Notes: generated by a model not told the origin, from the sequence alone. A DNA stretch of 64,000 nt from Podospora bellae-mahoneyi (GCF_035222275.1 NC_085886.1:620001-684000); one strand, 5' to 3'. Positions 8,518 to 20,300 are shown, counted from the first letter of the stretch. Program-made: numbers and translations.

Positions 8518-11313
8518 ATGAGCCAGCCACCGCCCCCTCCCCCTCCTCATGGGAACAATCCCAGAACGACGGCTGGTTCGGCACCTTCCCCCGGTTCTGG
8601 ACTTCCACGAGGGAAATACGATGTTTTCATTATTCCAGAACACTCGGCCGGCGCTGGTTTCCTGTACCTGCCCTCCCTGAGGCCCCAGTGGAACAGCTTC
8701 TTCGCTGGCATCGCCTGTTCAGTGATCGTGCTGCTGGTATTCATCAACTTCGCGCCGATGATTGCCCAGGTCTTATGGAGCTTGAGGAACTTGGGCGCAA
8801 TGGGAAACCTGCTATGGGCGGCAATGGCAGCCATGCTGTTCTTCTTCGGACGAATGCAAGGGGAGAGCTCTTCCGCGAAATTCTATCAGAGTCGAGCGAA
8901 TGGAAGTGGCCAGAACCCCGGTGCTGGATATGGAGGAGCCAAATCAGAATGGTACACCCCTCCCCCGAACCCGGGTCCCACACCCAACCAAGCCCCGCCA
9001 CCTCCGCCTCCGCCGCCTACTGCGGAGGACGAGCATGAGCCTCGGGGCGGCTCATACAGGTCGTCATGGGAGGAGGAGCCACGCCCGCCACCGCAGCCAC
9101 AGCCAAAGGCTAATCCTCCCGCACCAGAACCGAAGCCGGAGCCAAAGCCGGAACCCAAGGCAAGACCGGAACCGAAGCCAGAGCCAAGGCGGACGCCAAC
9201 CCCGGAACCCACACCGGAGCCAAAGGCAGAACCTAAGGAGCCGAAACCTAAGAAGAAATCGAAGAAGGAGCGCAGAGCCGAGGAGGCTGCCAAAGCCGAA
9301 GAGGCCGCCAAAGCCGAAGAGGCCGCCAAGTCTGCTGAGGTTCCCAAGCCTGCAGAGCCTTCTAAACCGAAGGAGATGCCGAGGCCCAAGGAGGCCCCGA
9401 AACCGGCCGAAGCACCCAAACCAAAGGAGGTCCCAATACCAGCTGAACCACCTAAGCCAAAGGAAACTCCCAAGCCGAAGGAGATTCCAAAGCCCAAAGA
9501 GATACCGAAGCCGAAGGTCCAGCCACCTCCACCACCGCCAACTCCTCCTCCTGCTGAGGAGCGACCCAAGACTCCGGTTTCCCAGCCGAGCCCGACCAAG
9601 GGCACTAGCGCTTGGGAGAAAGCAAGAGAAGAGACACGGAAGCGCATAGAGGAGCAGAAGGCCAAAGAGGCCGAGCAAAAGCGGAAAGAGGAGATGGCCC
9701 GGCGGTTGAGAGAGCTTCGCGAGCGCGAGGCTAAGGAGCGCGAGAAGCGGGAGGCCGACAAGAGGGAGAGAGAAGAAAGAGACCGCCTCAAGAAGGAGCA
9801 AGAGGAGAAGGAAAAGGAAAGGATCGAAAGAGAGTTGAGGGAGAAGCTGGAGAAGGAGAATCTTGAGATTCGTGAGAAGCTCGAAAAGGAAATGCGCGAA
9901 AAGCTTCAAAGGGAGCTGAGAGAACGCGAGGCCCGTGAGCGCAAAGAACGTGAAACCCGCGAGAGGTTGGCGAGAGAGCGTGAAGCTAGGGAGAAAGCCG
10001 AACGTGAAGCCAGGGAAAGGGAGATCGCAAAGGAGAAGGAGGAGCTGCGACTCAAACTTGAGCAGGAGCGCCAGGCCGCCCGAGAAAGAGAGGCCAAGGA
10101 AGCTCAAGAGAGGAAAGAACGTGAAGAGCGTCTGACTCGACTGCGAAAGGAAAGAGAGGAGCGCCTCAAGAGGGAGGAGCAAGCCCGCAAGGAAAAGGAA
10201 GAGAGGGAGCAGAACGAACGGAGAGGGACGTCATACGCCTACTCGTCTGTCGGTGAGAAGACGAGCATGTGGCCCAATGGTAAACCACCCAGCGTTGCTC
10301 CCTCAGAATCTGCTTGGTCAGCCCCAACTCCTCCAAGAGCTGCTTCACCGCCTCCTCCGTCTCCAACAAAGCCTGCACCATCGCCAGTTCCACCCAAGCA
10401 TACATCCATTCCTCGGCCAGCACCAGCTGCCCCAACACCACCACCAGCTGCCCAATCCCAGTACCAGCCCCCGCCACAGAAGCAGCCTACCCCCAAGCCA
10501 GCAGCATCGTCAACAGGTACAGCAGATGAATACTCGTTCCGACCGTACGACACGCCGAAGAAGTCGCGGAAGAAGTCAGAAACTGATTTCTCCGAGTCTT
10601 CCTATGCCCACTCGGCCTCGACCGCGAGAACCACGCCCCCGCCGCCGATGAGAGAGCCATACACAACCAACGACCCGAACAAGATCGTCATTCGAGCCGT
10701 GTACGCCTACCTCAACGAGTTTTCCAAGACGCCGGCGCAGCAGCTTATCTCGGGCATCAAGCCTGTCACGGACGGTCTCATTCTGCGAATCACGAGCGCG
10801 GGACTGTTCGTCGATGACGACGTACGAGGCGTGGCACAAAGGGAGTGGGACGTCAAGGCCTGGACTCTTAAGCAGATCGAGATCTGGTGTCCCACCCACG
10901 CGCAGAATGCCTCCGCTTCTAGTGCCCCAGGTTCGATCCCTACCAATCACCCCTTCTTCAAGACCATGCCTACCCGTCCCCGCGCTGCTGAGCGTGGTGC
11001 GACCAAGGTAATGATTGGCGAAGAGGCGCTGGAGTATCTAAGTGAGTTCTCGCGATGTTGCAAGGGTACGTGTCGCCGTGGCCAGGCCTCGGCTGGTGGA
11101 CCTCCGGCTAGGGGGCTGCATCTTGTCCGGGCCACGCAGAGGGATGCTGGTGGCAAGAGATACCTTTTTGTGGTGGATGAGGAGGAGGGATGGAAGATTG
11201 CCGATGGCATCGCGGCCCTCAGGGGCAGTGGCCAAGTCAGAGCGCTTGGTGTGGCTGGTTTCAGCAGCCTTGAGTCGAGGACAGTGCTGGACTCGCTCGG
11301 TTTCCATCAGTAG
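8518..11313 (+). CDS. Large proline-rich, charged coiled-coil membrane protein, uncharacterised
   Basis: Single 931-aa frame; the start context ctcaccatga is good. In order: a Pro-rich N-terminus; two hydrophobic segments at about 55-80 (FFAGIACSVIVLLVFINFAP) and 92-110; a Pro-rich stretch; a long Lys-Pro-Glu/Ala repeat region (about 195-340) with tandem AEEAAK units; an Arg/Lys/Glu single-helix or coiled-coil region (about 360-570); a Ser/Pro linker; and a compact C-terminal part (about 715-931) beginning near NKIVIRAVYAYLNEF with a Trp-rich core (REWDVKAWTLKQIEIWC) that may be PH-like. No catalytic motif is visible. The layout suggests an anchor in an organelle membrane with a long rigid cytosolic spacer, which is inference. 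A candidate intron at 11042-11111 was refused because it is 70 nt long and would break the frame. Convergent with the HET gene. Confidence 0.75.
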   Translation: MSQPPPPPPPHGNNPRTTAGSAPSPGSGLPRGKYDVFIIPEHSAGAGFLYLPSLRPQWNSFFAGIACSVIVLLVFINFAPMIAQVLWSLRNLGAMGNLLWAAMAAMLFFFGRMQGESSSAKFYQSRANGSGQNPGAGYGGAKSEWYTPPPNPGPTPNQAPPPPPPPPTAEDEHEPRGGSYRSSWEEEPRPPPQPQPKANPPAPEPKPEPKPEPKARPEPKPEPRRTPTPEPTPEPKAEPKEPKPKKKSKKERRAEEAAKAEEAAKAEEAAKSAEVPKPAEPSKPKEMPRPKEAPKPAEAPKPKEVPIPAEPPKPKETPKPKEIPKPKEIPKPKVQPPPPPPTPPPAEERPKTPVSQPSPTKGTSAWEKAREETRKRIEEQKAKEAEQKRKEEMARRLRELREREAKEREKREADKREREERDRLKKEQEEKEKERIERELREKLEKENLEIREKLEKEMREKLQRELREREARERKERETRERLAREREAREKAEREAREREIAKEKEELRLKLEQERQAAREREAKEAQERKEREERLTRLRKEREERLKREEQARKEKEEREQNERRGTSYAYSSVGEKTSMWPNGKPPSVAPSESAWSAPTPPRAASPPPPSPTKPAPSPVPPKHTSIPRPAPAAPTPPPAAQSQYQPPPQKQPTPKPAASSTGTADEYSFRPYDTPKKSRKKSETDFSESSYAHSASTARTTPPPPMREPYTTNDPNKIVIRAVYAYLNEFSKTPAQQLISGIKPVTDGLILRITSAGLFVDDDVRGVAQREWDVKAWTLKQIEIWCPTHAQNASASSAPGSIPTNHPFFKTMPTRPRAAERGATKVMIGEEALEYLSEFSRCCKGTCRRGQASAGGPPARGLHLVRATQRDAGGKRYLFVVDEEEGWKIADGIAALRGSGQVRALGVAGFSSLESRTVLDSLGFHQ

Positions 11314-12009
11314 AGGAAGCCTCGTGTTTCGACATTGTCTCTCTCGCCAACACCGTTGCATCCGCACCTACAACTTCAGCCACACTTCACCAGTACATAT
11401 TACTGTTCATTCGTTTGCATTTGATTATTGTTTCGGCGACCAGACGCACGCATATCATACCCCAAAAGTACGGCGAGCATATTTTTGTCGATTGAGATAC
11501 CACCTTGCGAGTTTTTACGGAGGATAATTGGAGGAAGACAGGGGATGCAGGATATGGAACATCTTTGAGGGAGTAAATCACCTGTTCAGTTGTGGAACGA
11601 CGAGTGAGATGTTGTGTGGACATGATGATGGGATGATGATGTATGTGTGAGGATGTTTTCTGATGGAACGAGTTGAAAAAGAAAGAGTGAAACCAACCCA
11701 ACTCATTTTTTGGCATGGATGGCAGCATTCGGTGCATATGAGGAGCGGAGAGAGACATTCTTGCATGTGATGCATAGTTATCTTCTTGTGCCTGACCTAC
11801 TACATGGTGTGTCTTTGAGGTGACGGAATACAATCTTTAATAACCCCTTCCTGGCTTTCACCTTGGACCATATCATCACATTACGAAATGGCTGGTGTCT
11901 GTTTTTGAGACAACCAAATATGTACTATCGAACTAGAACCATGCTTACTACCTATCCAATCCCATATGCAAAAATCCCATCCTACCCTGTTCCCTAGAAG
12001 ATGCGAAAC
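11314..12009. other. Convergent 3' intergenic space
   Basis: Holds the 3' ends of two convergent genes. It is AT-richer than the flanks, with no supported coding sequence. Confidence 0.5.
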
Positions 12010-15000
12010 CTAAATAGGAAGCGTACTATACCCCCTCCCCTGATGCCTCTTACTCCCATCCATAACCCCTAGCATGTGCACCTCCGGCGGCCTCGCATAA
12101 TCCCCATACCCATCCGCCATGGAAAACGCCCCCGAGACGACATGATGCCTATGCTCATACTCAAAAAAGTCCAGATCCGCATCCTCCTCCACAGTAGTAG
12201 TAGTATGATGATTACCGTTCCTATCCCCATCCCTCTGATGCGTCCCCCCAGAGAGCAAGTCGTACTGATCTGAACTCCTCACTTCTTCTCCTCCTCCTCC
12301 TCCTCCTCCTCCTCCTCCGCCGCCGCCGGTGACCTCCTCCTCAGCAGCAGTGGTGGCATCCCTAGGCATCCAAACCTTTGGCTTCTTCCTCCCATACCTC
12401 CCCTTCACCCTCCTCCACCACCTCCCCACCCCCCTTTCCCTATATTTCCTCCTCCCACTCCCATCGTCATACCCCTCATCAAACGAAGCCAGGTATTGCT
12501 CAAACAGCTCGGGCACAACAACACTATGGATCACAACCCTAGCCCCAAAATCCACCGCGTGCCCCACAAACGCCCAGGCGATAAACGCCCAGTCTAGCAC
12601 TTGCACCCCCCTTTGCGCAGCCCGGGAGAAGGTGTACAGCACCACCAGAGTGATATGCAGCACATTCCACACCAGCCTCACCTCCACCCCGGCAAACACA
12701 AACATCTGTATCAGAAACAGCGAGTGAAGGATCAGCTTAGCGATAATCGCCATCTTGGCCAGGGGCGCAAGAAAAGAAAACATTGTTGCGCAGATTGCGA
12801 TGCCAAAACCTACACACCCCGAGGCGACGAGGCCGTCGAGGGCTGTGACTGACAAATGCGCCGTCACCGGGGTGAGGGCGTCGGAGAGGGAGGGCCGGGT
12901 GGGGAGGGGGTGGGGGTAAGTGGGTGGTTCCCGTTCGATGATCAGCTGCCATGTTTCCGGGAGGGGGACTGAGGCAAGGGTGGGAAGGGGTGCTTGTTTT
13001 TCCTCTCGGCGGAAGGACGGGCTGATGGGGGTCGAAGGAGGGGGGAGGCGGGTGACGGTTAGAGGGCAGTCGTAGACTGTCCTCAAGAGGCCGCGGGGGT
13101 GACGCTGGAAAGCGGTGGATATGTTTTCGTCCGACGAGAGATCGGGGGGTTTGGAGTGGTCGTACGTGTCTTCTTCTACGAGCTCAAACGACTTTTCGTA
13201 CGTAGCTTCGAGGGCGTGGTAGTAGAGCTTTTTGACGTTGGTGACCACACGACGGACTCGAAACAAAGCGCCGGGGTAGGATTGTGCTGGGCTGGCGGCA
13301 AGGCCGGCCATGTCGTTGTTTTGTTTTGTGTTGAGGGGGTTGTCGAGCTGGATGGCTATGCAATAGGGGCCAATATCAGGGGCTGCAAAGGCGTCTGTTT
13401 CGCCTTCTTCTCGGTGAATTTCGACGGAATATTGATCGCCTGTTGTGGTGTCGTGGACGGTGAAGGCGCAGCTCGAAAAGGGGTCAGGTGGGCCAGTGCA
13501 TACCAGTACTGCCACCTTGGTTCGACTGACAGTGTTATTAGGGAGGTATAAGTCGTTTTTGACGTTGCGCAGATTGGTAAATGTTGACCCAAAGGTGAGT
13601 TTCTGTTTTGCTGGGTATAATGGCACCCAACGATCTCTGTGGTTCTTTGATGGCCTCTGCCTTGGTCCGTTCATGTTGAAGAATAACGACATGGGCACGC
13701 CATCCATGCTCCTCAATATACATGCCATCCGGTCGGCTGACTTGTTCAGCCTCATGAGTGGCTCCGTGTTGAAGCCAAGCAGGTTCGCGATTATAAGATG
13801 CTTGTCGCCTGGAACCGTAGTTGCCCTCTCGCTCAGTTCGTTCCACACCTGTACAAACAATGTGCAAAAGTCAGGCGCCAGCGTCTCTCTCCCATGCGCG
13901 GCCTTGACCGGCTTGACACCGTTCGCAAATGATGACCGGAACTCGTGGTTCAGGCACCGGGTCAAACTAGCCACCATGACCAAGCTGATATCCCTTCCCA
14001 TGCCTGCTGTTGAACCACTGTTCATCAGTTGTAATGGCTCATGGTTGGTCTTGCCGGGTATTCTCCTCTTGACCCAGCTTACCGGTATCCCCACAAGCTC
14101 AGAAAGCCTCGACTGCTGTGGGCCCTGGGGTGGAGGAACAGCCCTCGGTTGCTTGAGCTTCGGCGAAAGCGCATTAAACGTCCCATCAGCACACTGAACC
14201 TCAACCGTATTCCCCAGCGCCGCCTCCTGAAACGTCCAACTCCTCCCAATCCATGGGCTCACCGAAAACCTCGCGCACTGCTCCAGCGTATCCGAGTTCT
14301 CAATCGATATCTTCTCCAAGTTGGGGTCCAACACCAACACCCTATCCGCCGCCTGGTACACCGCCGGCAACTTGTTGATCGCCCTCATCCTCAGCAAGCC
14401 CATGCTCACTGGCGGCATACACAACGCATCAATCCAAAAGTACCTCGGCCTCCTCCTCGCCGCCGTCTGAAACCCCGTATCAACCGAACTCAACAGGTTA
14501 AACTCGGCTCCCGCATCCTCCCCCTCTCTCAGCGCTTTCAGCTTGCTCAAATACCCAAACACCCTCCTCAACTGACACTCGGGCATAGCATTCGCATTCG
14601 CGTTCCCGATCCCATCCGCCCAGACATGACTGATAACCACAAACCTCGTCCTGGCCGTCATCCTCACCACCTCCAGTCGTATCCCCCGCTGCAGCGACCC
14701 CCTCAGCCTAACAAGCGGCACCCCCCCATCCTCAATAATCCCCCTTATCTGATCCATCCCCACCCCCATCGGCTGACACTGACACCCATACCGTATATGC
14801 CTGGGCACGTAGCTGAAGACGTCCGCATTACTAGCCACGCACTCCTCAAAATCGCACCCCTCATGGCTCGTCTCTGTAGAAAACAGCCGAAACAACCTCG
14901 TGAAGTAATACGCAATCGCATAGTTGTAACTCGTGAGCACCTTTCGTGCATAGAACGGGCACCACCCCCTCAGCCGTAACACATCCAACATGAGCTGCGC

Positions 15001-15648
15001 GCTCGGTGAAATGTCAGGGTCGCCGTTACTATCCAGCGTGGCAACTTTTTCGTGCTTCGGCCAGGGCAAGGGCATGTCCTCCGCGTCGACCTGGACCAAA
15101 TCCCACAGTACACTCCGGAGCGTGGTACAAAGGACTTTGATAGACAGAACAATAGTCGGAATGGGCTTGACATGGCTCTGCGAGACGCGGTCAAAGTCCT
15201 CCGCCAGGTCAACCACCGCGTCCAAAAACCTGGCGTGCTCGTAGATGAGGCGTTTCCTTGCCTCGCGGGAGATGGGCGGGTCATGTGCTCCGTCTTCCCC
15301 TAGTGATGATGGTGGTGGTGGTTGTTTGGTCGTGTCCTTTGGGGGTATGGCGTGCGAGGTGAGCCACTCGTTCAGCAAAGGTATCAACAGCCGGGCAGAC
15401 ACGCTTCTCGACACTTTGTACTCCCTGTAATCAATCGGCCGGCCCAGAAACTCGGCGATGGTGCCAAAGTACAGCCATGACTGCGCCAGCGACGCCAGCC
15501 TCGGGGCCGGGAGGCTGGCCCACTGGTCGCCGAAGCCGTGGAGCTTGGGGAAGTCCCAAAAGTCGGTGCCAAACACAAAGGGGGTGTCGGCGACAAAGGG
15601 GATGTCCAGCGGCTCGACCCCGGCGACGGGATGCGGAAGAAAGTCCAT
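12010..15648 (-). CDS. HET-domain (heterokaryon incompatibility type) protein with C-terminal membrane helices
   Basis: Uninterrupted 1212-aa frame. The HET domain spans about residues 335-480 and has its usual blocks: RFVVISHVWADGIG, YFWIDALCMPP, a block around INKLPAVYQAADRVLVLD, and WIGRSWTFQEAAL. Upstream is a roughly 300-residue helical region with a Cys pair (RYGCQCQP) just before the domain. A region at about 930-1050 contains several hydrophobic helices (for example GCVGFGIAICATMFSFLAPL). The tail is basic, then has a run of 13 Gly encoded by a CTC/CCT microsatellite at about 12286-12330, then an acidic and His-rich end. HET domains execute or transmit non-self recognition cell death in some fungi, but most members have no known role, so no incompatibility function can be assigned here. 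A HET domain fused to membrane helices is less common than soluble NLR-like forms. Convergent with the upstream coiled-coil gene. Confidence 0.88.
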   Translation of the reverse strand: MDFLPHPVAGVEPLDIPFVADTPFVFGTDFWDFPKLHGFGDQWASLPAPRLASLAQSWLYFGTIAEFLGRPIDYREYKVSRSVSARLLIPLLNEWLTSHAIPPKDTTKQPPPPSSLGEDGAHDPPISREARKRLIYEHARFLDAVVDLAEDFDRVSQSHVKPIPTIVLSIKVLCTTLRSVLWDLVQVDAEDMPLPWPKHEKVATLDSNGDPDISPSAQLMLDVLRLRGWCPFYARKVLTSYNYAIAYYFTRLFRLFSTETSHEGCDFEECVASNADVFSYVPRHIRYGCQCQPMGVGMDQIRGIIEDGGVPLVRLRGSLQRGIRLEVVRMTARTRFVVISHVWADGIGNANANAMPECQLRRVFGYLSKLKALREGEDAGAEFNLLSSVDTGFQTAARRRPRYFWIDALCMPPVSMGLLRMRAINKLPAVYQAADRVLVLDPNLEKISIENSDTLEQCARFSVSPWIGRSWTFQEAALGNTVEVQCADGTFNALSPKLKQPRAVPPPQGPQQSRLSELVGIPVSWVKRRIPGKTNHEPLQLMNSGSTAGMGRDISLVMVASLTRCLNHEFRSSFANGVKPVKAAHGRETLAPDFCTLFVQVWNELSERATTVPGDKHLIIANLLGFNTEPLMRLNKSADRMACILRSMDGVPMSLFFNMNGPRQRPSKNHRDRWVPLYPAKQKLTFGSTFTNLRNVKNDLYLPNNTVSRTKVAVLVCTGPPDPFSSCAFTVHDTTTGDQYSVEIHREEGETDAFAAPDIGPYCIAIQLDNPLNTKQNNDMAGLAASPAQSYPGALFRVRRVVTNVKKLYYHALEATYEKSFELVEEDTYDHSKPPDLSSDENISTAFQRHPRGLLRTVYDCPLTVTRLPPPSTPISPSFRREEKQAPLPTLASVPLPETWQLIIEREPPTYPHPLPTRPSLSDALTPVTAHLSVTALDGLVASGCVGFGIAICATMFSFLAPLAKMAIIAKLILHSLFLIQMFVFAGVEVRLVWNVLHITLVVLYTFSRAAQRGVQVLDWAFIAWAFVGHAVDFGARVVIHSVVVPELFEQYLASFDEGYDDGSGRRKYRERGVGRWWRRVKGRYGRKKPKVWMPRDATTAAEEEVTGGGGGGGGGGGGGEEVRSSDQYDLLSGGTHQRDGDRNGNHHTTTTVEEDADLDFFEYEHRHHVVSGAFSMADGYGDYARPPEVHMLGVMDGSKRHQGRGYSTLPI
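12286..12330. repeat. Trinucleotide microsatellite encoding poly-Gly in the HET protein
   Basis: A tract of CTC/CCT-type triplets followed by CCG triplets. On the minus strand it codes for 13 consecutive Gly in the cytosolic tail of the HET protein, so it is prone to length change without a frameshift. Confidence 0.85.
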
Positions 15649-17383
15649 TTGGTTTTAGGAGCCGCCCGAGACGCTTGTGAATGCGGGGTGCAGACACAGC
15701 TCCATGGTTCGCGGGGAAAAGAGTCGGCCGGCCGGGTTGCCGAGATCGCGGCGGTTACGGGGGACTTGTGTTGTCGTCGTCAAGAACAAGCATTACTAGG
15801 TGTGACAATCAGGGGAGTCGTGTATACCACAAAGTCCTCTCCGTATGGCCGCTTGTTGGTTTGGTATCCAGGATGTTTGAGCGGGGGTGTTGTGTTCCCC
15901 AAGTGTGAAAGTTGGGGGTCTTCAAATTTGATGTGCTGAGAGCGCGGGGATGTCAGACAGAAAGGAAACACAAAAAGGAAAGAACAAAACGCCCGGATAG
16001 GCCGAACGACAAATCCAAGTAACCTATACAGGTCAAAATCAGGAATACCCACTTCCAGAGGGCAACTTCCGAAGGGGCAACGTAGGTCTTGGGAGAGGGA
16101 AAGAAAAGATAGGCGGCGCAGTCGGGGGCACGAACGGAGACGAAGAGATCATCCAAGCAGGCACCACACTCCACGAGAGTCTGAGAAGCAGTTGGCGCTT
16201 ACAAGGTCTGGGCGGCGGGCGCGTGTTGAGATAATAGGATGCAATAGGCGGGGCTGGGGGAAAAGAAGAAAAGGGGTCTCCTAGGGGAATAAGTCCTGAC
16301 TGACTGACTGACTGAGCCAGACGACGTGCTTTTTGTCCGTAATCGTCAAAGTCCCAAGAGAGGATGACGGCCCCCATGTTCCTCGGCAGCGGAGGCATCG
16401 AGGGGCGGGTAAGAGGGGCCACGAACGGCCTGTGCAAAATACGACTGACTGTGCCGCTGTCGTACAGATGGAGCATCCACCCAACTGCGGGATACCGAGA
16501 GGAGCGCGAAACGAAGGACCTGCAGGTCCAAGAACGAACTCCAAGGTGAGAGCCGCGGTGAGTCGAGGCTGTGCATAAACGCTTTGGACGTTGGTTGTTG
16601 GTTGGAGGATTTCCTACAACTATGTTGGATCATCAAACAACACCTCCACCATAAGCCTGGGAAAATACAGGACGGTTATCGAAATGAACAGCGGCCGCAT
16701 CGTTAACCGTCTCATCTTCCTGTCGCAGAGTCATCATCCAATGATGTGTCTGGCGCAACATGAGATGAAAGTGGGATTAGAAATCCACTCTTAGGGCTAC
16801 ATACAATTGCTCGGACGACATTGTCAAGCGAGCCCCTGGTTCCTGGCATATCCCCACTCTCCACTGCACCTCAGCCCTATCTCGAGCATACCACATGGAA
16901 CCTCATGCGGTTTGCTTCATCCAAGTGTGACACCGGATCGGGAATCAAAATGCAAATGCCAAAACTCAACGGTTGTCGAAATGCTATGCTGTGCGGCGCT
17001 GTTGTTGAACTTGCTCGTTATTGGCTTTGATGACGACGCTGATGTGCAGTTCCGAGCCTCTGCAAGACTGAATTTCTGACATCAGATCGGGATCCAGTCC
17101 TCCTTCTAGAAACGCATTGTTCCTCTTCTGTGCCTCCAAAAAAAAAAAAAGAAAACCAAAAGAAAAAAAGACTTCTGTTCTATCAACGTATTCGAGTATT
17201 GCTGCTGCCAATCGCTTACCCCGTCCCGTGTACATACAGTAACTATTCCCATAACCATGGCAGCACACCTCCCACCTTATTTCCTGCTACATTCCCTATC
17301 CCAACAGATAATACACCATATCTATAACCCCTAAACAAAACCCTCACTACGCAGTTGTCGTCATCATCACTCTCCTACCTGCC
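15649..17383. other. Intergenic space upstream of the HET gene
   Basis: About 1.7 kb between two leftward genes, so it holds the HET promoter and the DIP2 3' UTR. It includes a short TGAC-type tetranucleotide repeat near 16297-16316 and an A-rich stretch near 17140-17170. No supported coding sequence. Confidence 0.5.
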
Positions 17384-20300
17384 TCACCTCCCAGTAGGTG
17401 ACCGCAACGTTCCCGACATATCCCTAGTCCAATCTCCATCATTGTCCTGCTGCCCATTACCATTCCCCTGCAACCCGCCACTACCAGGCCTCAAATTCCA
17501 ATCGTCCAACGACTCCCTCCCATCAACACCAGGCAACCTCAGCTGTGGCGGCCCAGTCTGGGAAAGCATACTCACAGTTCCCTGATAGTGTTCGGATCCA
17601 GCAGGCGCCGGCGTCCGATCTCTCGAAGGCCCCTCAGACCCAAACTGATCAAAGTCAGGCAGCTCAAACCCATGATCCTGAAACGGTGGTCTCGGCTGCC
17701 TGGTCTTTGTCGGCGTCTGATCACGGTCTCTGTCCATGATCTCAGGCACCCTCTCATCCGCCGGCATCTCCACCGGGAACGGGTTCGACAACTGCACCTG
17801 TTGATACTGCTGCTGCAGTTCCAACTCACGCTGCTCCAGAATCTGCGGCGCCGGTTCCACGTTCCTCAACGAGCTGCTCCCCGGTTGGATCGCCCCACTC
17901 GACGAGCGGAAACTTCCCACGCTCGCACGGTGAGCATCTATCGTTGGGGAGTCTGGGTGGTCGCTTGATGGTCCGAGTGACTCTCTGTCCATGTCCTTAA
18001 TAGCGAACTGGGCCATGGTCCGCATCTTCCTGCTGACCCACCCAGCCAGGATCCTTCCACGCTGCTTCTCTCCCAAACGACTTCGGGGGAAATCTCCCTT
18101 GTTGACAAACGCAACGATATCAGTCACGATCTGATGTTCGTTGAGGACCGCATTCACAATGACAGGAACAATGGAAGCAAGGTATGCCTTGCGGGCCACC
18201 TCGGCAACAACCACAACAAGACCACCGGCTTGGAAAACAGTACTGGAAAAGGTTGTGTCAGCAAAACATGGCCAAGGTTAGTAAATATGGACAGAGAACT
18301 TTACCATCCACCCGGTACAATGCTGTGATGGCATCGTTCAACCGAGAACTCAATGTCCATTGGGAAATGGCTCAACCCATTGATCTCAATCGTCTCCCCA
18401 ATGTTGCCGAGGACAAAGACAACCTGCATGTCCACCAGCGCGCCGCCTGGCCCAATAGGCCTCCTTACACTGTGCAAGAAACCCAGATCTCCAGTGCGAA
18501 CATACTGGATACTCGGGTCCTCCACCGTCCGCCCGTCAAACCGCTGCACGTCGAACGCATCCTTGGACCTATAGAACGCCTTGGCGCAGGCTTCTGAATC
18601 GACCCAGATCTCACCAAACTCTCCCTCACTGCACAGCATACATGTCTCGGGGTTGACAATGGCAATCTGTGTCGAGACCGGCACCATTCCCGAGTCTTGA
18701 ACAAGCAAAGCCTTGGGATCCCGCTCGGGGTCTGTGACTTGAATGAGACCCTGACGCAGAGCCTTGCGGTCCAGCCAGAGCTCGATGGGCTCAATGCACA
18801 TGTACGACCGCGAGGCGATCATCGGGTTGAGAACATGAGAATACACCGTGTTGATGGCAGTACGGTCAAGGCCGGCCGTGGCAAAATGCATCCGTACCTT
18901 CTGGAATACATCGACGCGGGGCCTGGCCTCAGCCGATATCATCATGTTTTTGAGCTCATGCAACGTGAACCCCTTACCCGGCACGGTTCTCATGGCGTAG
19001 TCAAGCATCTGAGGAGTGGCGTAAGTATCCTTGATCTTGTACCTTGACAAAATCAAGAACAAAGAAGCAGGATTCTGGGCAAACTCAACCGGGGAAAGCA
19101 GGTACGTGGGCGTGCCGATGTAAATGCCCATGAGACACGTGTGGAGGAACCCGAGCCCGGTGGTACTCCTGACACATCCAAGAACTGGCCGGGAGGAAGT
19201 CATCTGGCAGGTTTCCTTCTGCACTTTACACATGCCCAGGATGGTATCGTGGCCCAGCTGAACCGCAATACGGCGCTGGTCAGGCGTCCAGTACGTCCAT
19301 ATAACCGCCGGATAACCAGGCTGAACCCACGCCGGATCCATCGTGATGCCCAGGTCTCTCAGGCCGCTGTTCTGCTTGGGCGGTTTGGTTGTGTTGAAGA
19401 TGTTGGGCACCATAATCTTGAGAATCTGGGCCGACTGCTTGATGTGCTGAGCAACTGTCTTAGTTTTGAGAAGGTGGTCGACCTCTTGATTCACCAACAC
19501 AGCTCTAACCGAGTAGTCTGCCAGCAGATGCAGAAACGCAGGCACATCTTCCGAGAGGCGATTCTGGTCCATCGGTGCTATGGGGATGACAATCACGCCG
19601 AGGTTGATGCAGGCATGCACAGCAAAGACAAACTCTTCCGAGTGTGTGTACATGAGCACAACGTGGTCGCCAGACTTGAGCTTGACCTTGTTGCGGAGGT
19701 AGACAGCCACGGCAGCAACCTTGACATCAAATTTCTTCCAGGTAATGCCCTTGCCTTCTTTGCCTCGCCCATCAATGGTGCAGATGGCGAGCTCCTCACC
19801 CTGTCTAGCAACTCGCCACTGAATCAAATCAGTGATACTTGTAAAGTTGTTGAGCGGAGTAGAGGTCCTGTCATCCATCACCACCTCTCGATGATCGATG
19901 CCCGAGTACTGCTTTTCCGCTGACGCGAGAAGCCGGGACCGAGTGTCAGACGCCATGGCGGACCAGATGCCACCAACCGGGTCAACTCCCACGGGCAGGT
20001 TGAGCACGGCATGCTCCACTGCAAACTTGACATGAACGCAGGGCAGGTTTCCCAGGTCAAACTCTCTCCGACAAAGCATGTTGCCGATTTCACGGCGTCC
20101 GTTCTTGAGCACTCTTGGCAGAGAGTTGGGGGCTGTGATCATCACACAGTACAACCGGAGGTTGTGTTCCTGCATCAGAACGTCCATGCATCTTTCAGCG
20201 AGTGCATCAAGCAGTGCTGTGTCCAGCTGCCGAGGCGGTCCTCCATTGGTGGCCGGCGCAGTGGATGCCGCTGCCGACTCGAGGACCACGACCGGCAGGT

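Noticed and set aside
8886-10182. Long minus-strand frames opposite the coiled-coil protein
   Set aside because: They are mirror products of the repetitive Lys/Glu/Pro coding strand (Gly/Ser/Leu-rich antisense) and lack any feature of their own.
11042-11111. A possible intron (gtgagt...gctag) in the coiled-coil gene
   Set aside because: It is 70 nt long, so removing it would shift the frame, whereas reading through keeps a long open frame.
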